From Corynebacterium lactis RW2-5 (GTDB taxonomy: Bacteria; Actinomycetota; Actinomycetes; Mycobacteriales; Mycobacteriaceae), in the NCBI RefSeq assembly GCF_001274895.1, contig NZ_CP006841.1, positions 2,418,001-2,482,000 on the forward strand: DNA of 64,000 nucleotides. Direction: 5' to 3'. The position numbers and the translations under genes are program-made. Shown one piece after another: positions 47,429-56,399 of the stretch. Under the pieces are notes generated by a model. That model saw only the letters and a list, made by a program, of their open reading frames with translations, was not told where the DNA came from and made no database searches. Positions within the stretch are counted from its first letter, which is position 1. Each line of letters starts with the position of its first letter.

Positions 47429-48139
47429 ATGAGCGACAACCTGCCTCACGGAATTCAACCGGGCAACTCCGACAAGCCCCGGATGCGGGCCGGGAATCAA
47501 GCAAGAGAAAAGACCATCGCGAAGCTCGAATGGGCTTTTCGCGATGGCCAGATTGATTTCGCCGAGCTTCAGGAGCGCACCCAAGCAGCTCACGCGTCTA
47601 CATATGTGGACCAGCTGCCTCAGCTGGTAAACGATTTGACGCTACCGAACCCCCGATCCGGAACGGTTGCCCCCGCCCCACACAACGGTGAGGCAGTTGG
47701 GCGCCATAGGGCGTCGGCAAGCGGGATGGGACAGGTCGAGCGCCAGAGTGAGTTTCAACGAGGCCCCAACGAGAGCTGGGTCTCGCTAGCGGCTTTTAGC
47801 GGAAACGATAAAAAGGGACGCTGGCACTGCGCCCCTCAGCACACCGTCGCAGCGGCGTTTGGCGGAGTTGAGTTGGATTTAACCCAGGCTACGCTGTCCG
47901 AGCAGGATACCTTCATCAATGTAGGCTGCGCTTTTGGCGGAGTCGACATTCTCATTCCCGACTCCTACGCCCTGAATTTGCAGGTGCTCCCTGTTTTTGG
48001 AGGGGCGACGACCACTGGCGAGTACCTCGGTTCGCCGACCACACAACAGTCGACAGACCCGTCGGCTCAGCCGCGAATCACAGTGCGCGGCTTCGTCGCC
48101 TTCGGAGGAGTCGAGGTCAAGTGGGTGCCCTCGGCATAA
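47429..48139 (+). CDS. DUF1707 / LiaF-like C-terminal domain protein
   Basis: A 236-residue protein. Residues 18-70 form a DUF1707 module (MRAGNQAREKTIAKLEWAF, DGQIDFAELQERTQAAHAST). The C-terminal half contains beta repeats with three FGGVE/FGGVD motifs, typical of the LiaF/DUF2154 cell-wall stress domain. No transmembrane helix is evident between them, unlike many homologues. AGGAG lies 7 nt before the ATG. A role in envelope stress is plausible but unproven. Confidence 0.75.
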   Translation: MSDNLPHGIQPGNSDKPRMRAGNQAREKTIAKLEWAFRDGQIDFAELQERTQAAHASTYVDQLPQLVNDLTLPNPRSGTVAPAPHNGEAVGRHRASASGMGQVERQSEFQRGPNESWVSLAAFSGNDKKGRWHCAPQHTVAAAFGGVELDLTQATLSEQDTFINVGCAFGGVDILIPDSYALNLQVLPVFGGATTTGEYLGSPTTQQSTDPSAQPRITVRGFVAFGGVEVKWVPSA

Positions 48140-48152
48140 AAGCCGAGGGCAC
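48125..48152. terminator. Strong hairpin overlapping the end of the LiaF-like gene
   Basis: GTGCCCTCGGC pairs perfectly with GCCGAGGGCAC around an ATAAAA loop that includes the stop codon. It is followed by C and A tracts rather than T, so it may protect the mRNA 3' end or act with the neighbouring minus-strand hairpin. Confidence 0.5.
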
Positions 48153-48159
48153 CCCCCCA

Positions 48160-48190
48160 AAAAAAAGAGGCGGACGGACTCGCCTACTTC
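48160..48190 (-). terminator. Terminator of the FMN reductase gene
   Basis: Read on the minus strand, AGGCG pairs with CGCCT and is followed by eight T. It lies just downstream of the stop codon at 48199. Confidence 0.6.
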
Positions 48191-48198
48191 TTGAAAAT

Positions 48199-48807
48199 TT
48201 ACTTCTGAGAGCTCACGAGCTCCGCGAAACGCTCGATGTAACCGCGAACGAACGCGATAGTGTCCTCCGGGACAATGTTGCCCTCGCTATCAAGGAGCCA
48301 CGGGGAGTTACCGAGGAAGACCTCAGGCTGGCCCAGCATTGGCATGTCAAAGTAGGACAGCGCTAGTCGGAGGTTCTTCTGAGAGCTGTAGCCACCCATC
48401 CGGCCGACGGAGTGGCTAATGATACCGGCAGGCTTACCCTTCCAAGCAACTTCACTATTGGGCTTCGATCCAATATCGACAGCATTCTTCAGGCACGCTG
48501 GAATAGTACGATTATTTTCCGAGGTCACGAAAAGAATACCGTCGGAGTTCTTGATGGTGCTGCGAAATTCGTCGTACTCGTCCGGGGTCTGCACATCCGA
48601 GACTTCGGGGTCATCGTAGTCGAAGTTATAGAGGGGAAGATTGCCAATCTCAACGATGGAAGCCTCGAACCCCTCAGGGAAATATCCGATAGCATTTTTG
48701 GCGATTTTGCGAGCGATGGAACCGCGACGCAAACTGCCAACGAGAACTGTAATCTTCTTGAGCTGGTTCTGAGACTGCACGGACGATTCCGTTACGTTGT
48801 CGGCCAC
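48199..48807 (-). CDS. NADPH-dependent FMN reductase family protein
   Basis: A 202-residue flavodoxin-like oxidoreductase. VLVGSLRRGSIARKIA (FMN phosphate loop), LPLYNFDYDD, FVTSENNRTIPACLKNAVD and GKPAGIISHSVGRMGG are family motifs. Such enzymes reduce quinones, azo dyes or chromate, or supply FMNH2. GTG start with AAAGGA 6 nt upstream. Confidence 0.88.
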   Translation of the reverse strand: MADNVTESSVQSQNQLKKITVLVGSLRRGSIARKIAKNAIGYFPEGFEASIVEIGNLPLYNFDYDDPEVSDVQTPDEYDEFRSTIKNSDGILFVTSENNRTIPACLKNAVDIGSKPNSEVAWKGKPAGIISHSVGRMGGYSSQKNLRLALSYFDMPMLGQPEVFLGNSPWLLDSEGNIVPEDTIAFVRGYIERFAELVSSQK

Positions 48808-49050
48808 TTTTTTCCTTTCTAAAGGACCTATTGGATAGGAGAAAACTGACTAGCCTCACTCTGAGAACAGAGATGAGACTTTTTGCTTTTCATCAACGTG
48901 GCCGAAGATAGCAATCAGCCAAAAATAGGTCAATCTTATATTTTCGCAGTATTGAACTTAATAAGTTACTAAAGAAGAAATGGGGAGGGTGGCCCCGGGA
49001 GATGATGCCAGCCAATTCTTTGTTCAAGCCCTCAGTCAGGCTGTGAAAAG

Positions 49051-50421
49051 TTACTCGTCCCAAACCTCAGGCGGCATGGCTGGATACTCGGTCGTCGGAG
49101 GAAGAGTCGCGACTGCGGAGAGTCGAGACAGTCCACAAACTTGTAGTAAATCAACCATCAATGAGCGACATTGGGCAAAAACAACCTGCTCCGACAAGGT
49201 AGCCCCCTCCACTACATTTGGATGCATCCTCGCCGACAGCCGACGCAGGTAACGCACAATATCCTCCAGCCCTGCAAGATCTTCCGCGACTCCTAACTCC
49301 ACTGGAGAAGTAGCGGTTGCCTCTTTGTCAGATGACTGGGTCACTGCGGACTCATACGGAAGCTCCCCCCAAGTCGGAATCTTGCGTATCGCAGCTTCAT
49401 TGTCCAAAAGAAGTCCAACGAACCTGGCAGCCTCGGAGACTCCAACGACAAGATCACACAGACGAGAATCAAACTGTATATGGTCCTCCCTCGCCGTTAT
49501 TGCCCGGCGCGCAAGCACTCGAATATTGCGCATTGCGTTGTCAACCGGATGCACTACTCGCGACAGCGATTGAATCTCCTTCCGCGACCTCCATAGCAGC
49601 GGTGAGATACGCACTTGCTCAGCCGCATCGGCCACAGTTCCATCCATTAGAGAAACCTTGGTCTGCATGGAGCGTACGACACTCAGAGCGGTACGGATAC
49701 GCTCAGTGTCAGCTTCCCGCATGCCGATGCCAATGTCATAGAGCGAATCAGCGCCCATATCCAACACTTCGGCAATCTTGCGGCGGGCCCCCGCAAGCGG
49801 ATTACGTGGCAGCACTACGAGCACGAAAATACCAATCACGCCACCAACCAGGGCATCAATCATTCGGTGATAGGTCCCCGCGGTACCCGGAGGAATAATC
49901 GTCGCAATAAGGACAGCCGAAGATGCTGCCTGGTTAACTACCAGCGGGCCACGGCCAATAAAAACGCCAATGACCATTGCGACAAACACCCCAATAGTCA
50001 GCTGCCAGGTTCCCGGGCCGAGAATCGAAATAATCACATCGCCGACCCCAACCCCCAGCGAAGCACCGAGGACCAGCTCCATCGAATGTTTAATTCGTGG
50101 CCCCGCGGTCATCACATTGAGGCTGATAAAGGCAGCCATTGGCGCAAAAAATGGGTTGGGATGGTTAAGGACGCTGAGCGCGACCCAATAAGCGATACCG
50201 GCCGCCAGGGTCGCCTGAATAATCAGCATCCACCGCGACTTCACCCGGTTTGCGGCATGCAGGAACCTGGTCCTAGGGCGCATACGGCGCCGAACAGCAT
50301 GGGCAGCTCGTGATGCAGGATGCAGGTAGGCCTGGCGAAAATCCAGGAAATCAGGCCTCGGATTGTCCGGTTCCACCTGACTCCTCCCCTGCTCCGGGCC
50401 TAATGGCTCGATGCCGCTCAC
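49051..50421 (-). CDS. FUSC family membrane protein, putative aromatic-acid exporter
   Basis: A 456-residue membrane protein. A short cytoplasmic N-terminus is followed by a block of about six helices (MLIIQATLAAGIAYWVALSV; FFAPMAAFISLNVMTAGPRI; LTIGVFVAMVIGVFIGRGPL; GGVIGIFVLVVLPRNPLAGA), then a soluble helical region with a heptad-like pattern. This matches FUSC/YccS-type half transporters linked to fusaric and aromatic acid efflux. GTG overlaps the DUF3151 stop by 4 nt, so the two genes are coupled. Confidence 0.82.
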   Translation of the reverse strand: MSGIEPLGPEQGRSQVEPDNPRPDFLDFRQAYLHPASRAAHAVRRRMRPRTRFLHAANRVKSRWMLIIQATLAAGIAYWVALSVLNHPNPFFAPMAAFISLNVMTAGPRIKHSMELVLGASLGVGVGDVIISILGPGTWQLTIGVFVAMVIGVFIGRGPLVVNQAASSAVLIATIIPPGTAGTYHRMIDALVGGVIGIFVLVVLPRNPLAGARRKIAEVLDMGADSLYDIGIGMREADTERIRTALSVVRSMQTKVSLMDGTVADAAEQVRISPLLWRSRKEIQSLSRVVHPVDNAMRNIRVLARRAITAREDHIQFDSRLCDLVVGVSEAARFVGLLLDNEAAIRKIPTWGELPYESAVTQSSDKEATATSPVELGVAEDLAGLEDIVRYLRRLSARMHPNVVEGATLSEQVVFAQCRSLMVDLLQVCGLSRLSAVATLPPTTEYPAMPPEVWDE

Positions 50422-50828
50422 AAGCCAAGCGCGCCAATCGCTGACTCATCGCTGTCACGAAGAAGCGCCATCATGCGGTCGAACTCCTCGTCCTCCCCGA
50501 TTGCACGGGCGGCCTTAGCGAGAGCTGCGAACGCGCGGAGCACCCCTCTGTTACCCTCGTGCGACCAAGGAATCGCGCCAAAGCCCTTCCAACCGTTGCC
50601 GCGGAGAAGATCTAGGCCACGGTGGTACCCGGTGCGCGCAAACGCATAGGCCTGGATCTCTTCGCCCGCTGCGAGGGCCTGCTCAGCGAGCTCAGCCCAC
50701 GCCTGGGAATCCTTCGGACAAGCTCGGGCAACGTCCTCAGCTGAAGCACCCGCATGGCGCGCATCCGCAGCCGCTTCGAATGCAGGAAGATGTACGGGCG
50801 GTGGCGCCATCATGTCATTAAGTTTCAT
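50418..50828 (-). CDS. DUF3151 protein
   Basis: A 136-residue actinobacterial protein of the DUF3151 family, with CPKDSQAWAELAEQAL, AYAFARTGYHRGLDLLRGNGW and PWSHEGNRGVLRAFAAL. TPR-like helices are likely; function unknown. ATG at 50828 lies 7 nt after CACAAT, a weak -10 box; GTG at 50834 is an alternative start. Confidence 0.85.
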   Translation of the reverse strand: MKLNDMMAPPPVHLPAFEAAADARHAGASAEDVARACPKDSQAWAELAEQALAAGEEIQAYAFARTGYHRGLDLLRGNGWKGFGAIPWSHEGNRGVLRAFAALAKAARAIGEDEEFDRMMALLRDSDESAIGALGL

Positions 50829-50885
50829 GGCCACTATTGTGCCAGCGAAGCCCCAATCGCAACACCGGTTCAGGCCAAGTCGATC

Positions 50886-52139
50886 CTACTCGCAAACAGG
50901 CCTCGGTAGCCCTCCACCAGCTGCATCCCCCGCAGAGTTACCCGCAGAGGAAGGACTTCCCTGCTGAGCGGTCTTCGCCATATGATCCGCAATCATCGCG
51001 CACGCCTCCATCAGCATCCAGCCGGACAGTTGCACCGACAGATCGCGCTCCTTAATCGCAGATTCACGCACCGCACCCGCAATCGACAACCCGACAGCAC
51101 CGCCGCCCTGCGGGAACTTCGCATTATCCGTCCAATCGGCCGGGAAAAGAGGCAATCCATCAACCTCGAGTCGGTGGTACCAGCATTTCTCACCGGAAGT
51201 CAGCACCAAACGGCGGGCAATTCGAGCCGCAGCCCTGCTCATCCGATCATCCGCAGGCAAACGAACCGCGGCATCGGCCAGGTAGCGCGCCAGAATTCCG
51301 TTGAACAGGCCACCATCGCCACCGCCTGCGCCGGCGATAACGTGGCTGGTCGTAGCCATGTCCTTAGCCACGGCGTGGATGAGGTTCTGCACCCGAGTGA
51401 AGTACTTCGTAGCTCGGTCACGGTCGCCCCGCCCACGAAATGCAAGGCCAATTTCCAGGCAGGCCCCAATCATCACGCCCTGGTTGTAAGTGAACATTCC
51501 CTTTTGCACGACCGCACCGGTCATGGACATCCGCACACCGTCGTAAAGCAGCCCAGAATTAGCGAGCAAATTATCGTAAACCCACTCCACCAGCGCTGCA
51601 GCCTCCTCAACGCGGCCGTGACGAGCCAGTGCGATCGCCGCAGGACCGTTCGACGGCACGTTAAAGAAGACATCGTTTTCACGCCACGGCAAAACACCAA
51701 CGGAGGATTCGGTGCCATCCGCCAGGCAGGCGACCAACCGCTTTGTCGTCTTACGGGGCTTCCGACTGCCAACGACTGCGTCCGCGCGCCCCAGAGCAAG
51801 CGCCATCCAGGCGCGATCGTCAAAATACTTATTCGACGTCAATCGAGAAAGGTTGCGAATCCGAATTCCCCGAACAGTATGCCGAATTGCCCGGTTCTTC
51901 TCCTTCGAAGGAACACGCGCGGCCGCATCAACGAGGCAGTCCAGGTAATGCGCCTGCCACCAGTAATGCCAAGTCAAGAAAATCTTATGCTTGATGGGGG
52001 CCGGCCAGGAGGGAGTGGCCAAATTAGTGCCCGGCAACCCCCACAGCTTTGCCGCATGGCGATTGCGAATCGCCTGCTCCGCCACGTCCGCCCGATATGC
52101 CCATGTCTCGGCCTCCGGACGCGACATCTTAACGACCAC
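50886..52139 (-). CDS. Glycoside hydrolase family 76 protein
   Basis: A 417-residue (alpha/alpha)6-barrel protein related to alpha-1,6-mannanases. NKYFDDRAWMALALGRA carries the catalytic Asp-Asp pair; FTYNQGVMIGACLEIG and CWYHRLEVDGLPLFPADWTDNAKFP (two pieces) fit the family. No signal peptide is visible, so it is probably cytoplasmic, like Rv0365c. Substrate could be a mannose-containing lipoglycan intermediate; this is inference. GTG at 52139 follows AAGGAG by 5 nt. Confidence 0.82.
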   Translation of the reverse strand: MVVKMSRPEAETWAYRADVAEQAIRNRHAAKLWGLPGTNLATPSWPAPIKHKIFLTWHYWWQAHYLDCLVDAAARVPSKEKNRAIRHTVRGIRIRNLSRLTSNKYFDDRAWMALALGRADAVVGSRKPRKTTKRLVACLADGTESSVGVLPWRENDVFFNVPSNGPAAIALARHGRVEEAAALVEWVYDNLLANSGLLYDGVRMSMTGAVVQKGMFTYNQGVMIGACLEIGLAFRGRGDRDRATKYFTRVQNLIHAVAKDMATTSHVIAGAGGGDGGLFNGILARYLADAAVRLPADDRMSRAAARIARRLVLTSGEKCWYHRLEVDGLPLFPADWTDNAKFPQGGGAVGLSIAGAVRESAIKERDLSVQLSGWMLMEACAMIADHMAKTAQQGSPSSAGNSAGDAAGGGLPRPVCE

Positions 52140-52198
52140 TGGCTCTCCTTAAAACAGCCTGCAATAAAGCGTTTGATTACCTTAGCTGTACCAGACAA

Positions 52199-52960
52199 TT
52201 ACCAGGCAGAACTAATATCTGCATACCTACGCACCCACGCATGCATAGCGATACCAGCCGCCACCCCAGCATTAATCGAACGGGTCGAACCGAATTGGGC
52301 AATCGATACGGTCATATCTGCCGCGCGGCGTGCCTCTTCAGTCACTCCGGGCCCCTCTTGACCAAAAAGCAACAGGCAGCGTTCAGGCAATTCCGCAGTC
52401 TCAATCGGGATAGAACCCGGCACATTGTCCACCGCAACAACAGCCAAATCATTCTCGCGCGCCCAGTCCACCACTTCGCCTACCGACGAATGATGCAGCA
52501 AGTGCTGGTAACGATCTGTCACCATCGCCCCGCGACGATTCCAACGTTTTCGCCCCACAATATGGACGGTCTTCACCAGAAAAGCATTGGCGGTGCGTAC
52601 GACGGTTCCGATATTCGAATCGTTCTCGAAGTTCTCAATCGCGATATGCAGCGGGTGCCGACGCTGATCCAAATCCGCGACGATTGCCTCCATGGACCAG
52701 TAGCGGTACGCGTCCACGACGTTGCGACGGTCGCCCTCGTCGAGAAGCGTTTGATCGAACTCTTCCCCCACCGGGCGCGGCTGGCCGGGGTGCTCAACCT
52801 CCCACGGGCCGACGCCAACCCGAGCCTCGAACCACTCCGTAGGCCCCTTGCCCGGCGCGGGCTCGAATGGAGCATCGCCCGATGCGCCGTTGTCGCTCTC
52901 CGCATCCGAAACCGGCCCACCGGAGGCTGCCCCAGAAGGCACAAGCTTAGGATCGGTCAA
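52199..52960 (-). CDS. SpoU/TrmH family RNA 2'-O-methyltransferase
   Basis: A 253-residue SPOUT enzyme using S-adenosylmethionine. Motif 1 NDSNIGTVVRTANAF, motif 2 LLLFGQEGPGVT and motif 3 FGSTRSINAGVAAGIAMHAW form the knotted cofactor site. An acidic N-terminal extension of about 85 residues precedes it. The RNA target is unknown. The TTG start at 52960 overlaps the YhhN gene by 14 nt; GTG at 52942 is an alternative. Confidence 0.9.
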   Translation of the reverse strand: MTDPKLVPSGAASGGPVSDAESDNGASGDAPFEPAPGKGPTEWFEARVGVGPWEVEHPGQPRPVGEEFDQTLLDEGDRRNVVDAYRYWSMEAIVADLDQRRHPLHIAIENFENDSNIGTVVRTANAFLVKTVHIVGRKRWNRRGAMVTDRYQHLLHHSSVGEVVDWARENDLAVVAVDNVPGSIPIETAELPERCLLLFGQEGPGVTEEARRAADMTVSIAQFGSTRSINAGVAAGIAMHAWVRRYADISSAW

Positions 52961-53747
52961 CGGCCAACAACCCCTCCACCAGGAAAACCTGCGCCATGGT
53001 GTAGGTGTCCATCACCGCAGCATTCAAAAGCCTACCGACGACACCTTGCTCATCCACGAGCTTGCGCGCCATCAACAACGTATCGGAAATGAGGAAGAGG
53101 TTACCGCCGTGGCCAAGCCCGAAAGCCGGATCGGCCACAGGAAGCCCCGACGGCTCATCTGTGGACAAGCCCGGAGCAGAAGCCACGAGCGCGGGGTCAT
53201 CTGCAAGTACAGAAGTCGCAGCCAGCAGTGGGCCATAACCCACCGCCGCGGGCAGCATCGACGGCTTCAGGGCCGCAACCAGCGGAATTGAACCTGCCCA
53301 CAGCGGGAAGCGAATCGCGGTGCGCACAGCGTCCATGCGGGCGCCCGCACGCCACAGCAGAACGTGATAGGCAGCATGATTCACCGCGAACGCAGCCGAC
53401 CCCTTATTGAGGTTCGGCTTGTTGGGCATCAGCAGTAAATCCCCCAGCCAACCGCCCGCAAGGCCGATGAGCAGGGCGGAGGTCGTAAAGCGAGAGGTTT
53501 CCCCACGGCGGCGCCAAACGTTGACGGCGAGTAGGGGCATGAGCACGGTCTTCGAGACGCGGCGAGGACCCTCCCAACCAAAAGCGCTCGAGACAACGTT
53601 GACAGCGCTCGCGGCGAGGTAGCCGACGCGCTCAGGCGCACTGCGGAAACCATTCTTCTCCGGACCGCCTACGACGTCACGTGAGATGGACACCAAAGCG
53701 CCGAGACCTTCGGTGGTACGGCGAACAAAAACATCGGAAAGGGACAT
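52947..53747 (-). CDS. YhhN (TMEM86-like) membrane protein
   Basis: A 266-residue membrane protein with about seven helices. SKTVLMPLLAVNVW, GGWLGDLLLM (conserved Asp), AFAVNHAAYHVLLWRAG (His), NLFLISDTLLMARKLVD (Asp) and DTYTMAQVFLVEGLL match the YhhN family, whose animal member is lysoplasmalogenase. Enzymatic activity in this bacterium is untested. ATG at 53747 lies one base after the pyrE stop, implying coupling. Confidence 0.8.
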   Translation of the reverse strand: MSLSDVFVRRTTEGLGALVSISRDVVGGPEKNGFRSAPERVGYLAASAVNVVSSAFGWEGPRRVSKTVLMPLLAVNVWRRRGETSRFTTSALLIGLAGGWLGDLLLMPNKPNLNKGSAAFAVNHAAYHVLLWRAGARMDAVRTAIRFPLWAGSIPLVAALKPSMLPAAVGYGPLLAATSVLADDPALVASAPGLSTDEPSGLPVADPAFGLGHGGNLFLISDTLLMARKLVDEQGVVGRLLNAAVMDTYTMAQVFLVEGLLAVDRS

Positions 53748-53748
53748 G

Positions 53749-54297
53749 TTAGGCCAGTCCCAAATCGTCGAGACCAAGCAAGAATCGGTACTCAAGGCCC
53801 TCTGCTCGAATCACATCGCCAGCGCCAGTTGCACGATCAACGACGGTAGCTACGCCGACGACCTCTGCGCCAGCCTCACGGAGCGCGGCAACAGCAGTCA
53901 GCGGCGAGTTGCCCGTAGTGGTGGTGTCCTCAACGACCAGCACCTTCTTACCGACGATATCCGGGCCCTCAATGCGACGCTGCATGCCGTGCTTCTTGGC
54001 TTCCTTGCGGACGACAAAGGCATCGATCGGTCGTCCCTCCGCATGCATCACAGAGGTGGCGACGGGATCAGCGCCAAGAGTCAGGCCGCCGACATGAGCG
54101 TAATCCCAGTCCGCAGTCAGCTCGCGGAGCAGGGAACCAATCAGACGAGATGCTTCATTATGTAGGGTCGCACGACGAAGATCCACGTAGTAATCGGCCT
54201 CCCGGCCGGAGGACAGCGTGACCTTACCGTGGACGACAGCCAACTCCTTCACGAGCTCAGCAAGGCGCTGCAGCTTAGTGGAATCAACATTGGTCAT
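53749..54297 (-). CDS. pyrE: Orotate phosphoribosyltransferase
   Basis: Converts orotate and PRPP to OMP in pyrimidine synthesis. The 182 residues hold KVTLSSGREADYYVDLR, VGGLTLGADPVATSV, AFVVRKEAKKHG and the PRPP loop VLVVEDTTTTGNS. ATG at 54297 with AAGGAG at 7 nt; an open frame upstream is not needed. It is downstream of the acidic membrane protein gene, as in the mycobacterial pyrE locus. Confidence 0.96.
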   Translation of the reverse strand: MTNVDSTKLQRLAELVKELAVVHGKVTLSSGREADYYVDLRRATLHNEASRLIGSLLRELTADWDYAHVGGLTLGADPVATSVMHAEGRPIDAFVVRKEAKKHGMQRRIEGPDIVGKKVLVVEDTTTTGNSPLTAVAALREAGAEVVGVATVVDRATGAGDVIRAEGLEYRFLLGLDDLGLA

Positions 54298-54386
54298 TTG
54301 AGAACTCCTTTTAGTTTTGATGCTTAGCGACGTGACGATTTGAAGCAGTCTAGGTAAAAGTTGCGCATTCGGAGAGAAGCGCCCGG

Positions 54387-56312
54387 TCAATCCTTATCCT
54401 GAGCAGACGAGGTGGCTTCTCCCTTCGACTTTTCAGCGCTATCTGGCACCTCTGAGTCTTCGGAGGCTACCGAGGTAGCGGGCGCTGGCGAGTCGGATTC
54501 GGAGTAGTCCTTAAAGATGCTAGCCGGGCGAGCATTCGACCGGACGATGCTCCCCCCTCTCTCCTTCAGCTGACTGTGATCTGGGTCCTCGCCCAACGCC
54601 GGAATGTCCTCACTATGCGCGCGCATGTCCGCTGGCATACCGACATCACTCACTCCCATCCTGCGAGCTGTCAGGCGAGTCGGAAGCTCCTCCGACTTCA
54701 GAGAAGACTCACGAACCGGTCTCCACGAGGACTTATCGATTGTCTGAAACTCCTGCTCCTTAGGGCCTGCACGATTCGAGCCCTCTTCATCAGCGCCCGC
54801 CCCGGGTTCATCACCAATCCCATCAAGTTCTTCAACATCCAAGACGTCCACGACCTCCAACGGCTCTTCGTCGGCCGAAGAAAAATCTGCGCTTCCCGGG
54901 GAGGACGATGTCGGGGCACCGGACTTACCTTCCGGAACCACCTGTAGGCGGCCTCCGTGTAAACCGCTCGCCCGCTGGTTCTCATCCACTGCGGCCGCAG
55001 TCAATTGCAGCCGGGTCGGATCCCACTGCCCCGTCTCCAGCGAATAGGTTTCCCCCTCGGCTGGGGGGAGACGCCTCGCGATATCGGAGAAAGCAGCCAA
55101 AGATTCGAGCGCTCGATCCCACTCTTCCGAGTCTGCACCAGGAACCAGTTGGGCCAAAGACCATTCATTTTCCGACCAAATGCGTTCAATTACCGGGTCC
55201 AATTCAGCCAGCATCCGATTTGCGCGGTCGTCGAAAACGCGATGAATGAGTTCCGGTGTCGTTGCCGCAACCTTGAGACCGGCCTCTGTAGCAACATGCG
55301 GCAGAGATGTCTCGCCACTGCGACGTAACTCGAAAACCTCATCGCTTGCGACGGTCCGTCGCAAGGCGAGGAAGGTGACCCCAGAGATATCAGCCAGGTG
55401 CATTTCACGGCCATGCGAGAAACCGGAAACAACGGCTTTCGCATCACCACCGGGTGTCCTCCGCCAGTAGCTGGGAAGCTCGCGATCAGTCCGAGCAAAG
55501 GTCGCATTGCGCGCAACTGCCCATGCTTTGCGCTGTTGACGAAGTCGGCGCCCACGAAGTGGCCGTCGGGAATGCTCCTCCTTGCGGGGTGCCGATGCGG
55601 AGGCAGCGACCGGTTGTCCTCCGCCGGCGCTCTCGTGGCCGGAATCAGCGTTCTCGGTGCTATCGGCACTCTCGCCCTCGTCGCGGGAGTGCGACTCAGC
55701 TTGCGGAGTTTCGGTAAGCCCTGAAGCTTCTGTCTCCTTTGGCCCGTTTTGGGCTTCCGGCTCTACTGACGCCCCGTCCCTCGCTTCGGATGCTTCAGTC
55801 GCTGCGGAATCTGGCTGACCTGCGTTGGCAGAATCGCCAGAATCCTGGGCAACTTCCTGCTCACCAAAACCAGAGGGGCTAGAGGCACCCTCGACAGGAT
55901 TGTTATTGGTGGCACCACCGGTCACGCCCGGCTCGGTCACCTCAATTGAGAGAGCCGCGTCGTTGGGCTCTTCCGAGCCGTCGGCCTGAAGACCATCCTG
56001 ATCCGCGCCCTCGAGGAACTTTTCGTCTCCATCCAGATTATGTTCATGATCCGCAGTGTTCGAAGAGCCACCCTTTCCGAGTTCTCTAGCAGAGTCAGTG
56101 TTCGCATCTGCCGATTCCTCGTTTAATGAGTTATCAGACTCCGACTGATGAGCATGCGCGGCAAGATGTTCTGAAGTGTTCGAACTCGAGTTGGAAATGC
56201 CGTCGGCTGGGTGTACTGCGCTGCTCTGCTTGCGGCTGCGACGGTCCACGATAAGCAGGACTATAGCCACAACGATTAGGCCTGCAGCGAGGATGAAAAC
56301 AAATGGAATCAT
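54387..56312 (-). CDS. Acidic membrane-anchored protein of unknown function
   Basis: A 641-residue protein with one N-terminal helix (FVFILAAGLIVVAIVLLIVD) followed by about 210 disordered residues rich in Glu, Asp, Ser and Asn. A folded domain follows at about residues 240-440 (RNATFARTDRELPSYWRR, REMHLADISGVTFLALRRT, LVPGADSEEWDRALESLAAF, SDIARRLPP), then a second acidic tail. By position between clpB-side genes and pyrE it matches Rv0383c, much shorter in mycobacteria. The N-terminal helix has no cleavage site, so it is probably an anchor. No function can be assigned. Confidence 0.7.
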   Translation of the reverse strand: MIPFVFILAAGLIVVAIVLLIVDRRSRKQSSAVHPADGISNSSSNTSEHLAAHAHQSESDNSLNEESADANTDSARELGKGGSSNTADHEHNLDGDEKFLEGADQDGLQADGSEEPNDAALSIEVTEPGVTGGATNNNPVEGASSPSGFGEQEVAQDSGDSANAGQPDSAATEASEARDGASVEPEAQNGPKETEASGLTETPQAESHSRDEGESADSTENADSGHESAGGGQPVAASASAPRKEEHSRRPLRGRRLRQQRKAWAVARNATFARTDRELPSYWRRTPGGDAKAVVSGFSHGREMHLADISGVTFLALRRTVASDEVFELRRSGETSLPHVATEAGLKVAATTPELIHRVFDDRANRMLAELDPVIERIWSENEWSLAQLVPGADSEEWDRALESLAAFSDIARRLPPAEGETYSLETGQWDPTRLQLTAAAVDENQRASGLHGGRLQVVPEGKSGAPTSSSPGSADFSSADEEPLEVVDVLDVEELDGIGDEPGAGADEEGSNRAGPKEQEFQTIDKSSWRPVRESSLKSEELPTRLTARRMGVSDVGMPADMRAHSEDIPALGEDPDHSQLKERGGSIVRSNARPASIFKDYSESDSPAPATSVASEDSEVPDSAEKSKGEATSSAQDKD

Positions 56313-56399
56313 TAACCACTTAGCTTAGGCCAGATGCGTACTCGAGTTTGGCAGGCGGAGCCGGTCTAGGTCCGAATGCCCCTGGCGGAGCTGCCAGCG

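Noticed and set aside
48152..48170. C7-A8 tract after the LiaF-like gene as a phase-variable switch
   Set aside because: The tract lies after the stop codon and outside any gene, so length change would not alter a product. It is better explained as part of the terminator for the minus-strand gene.
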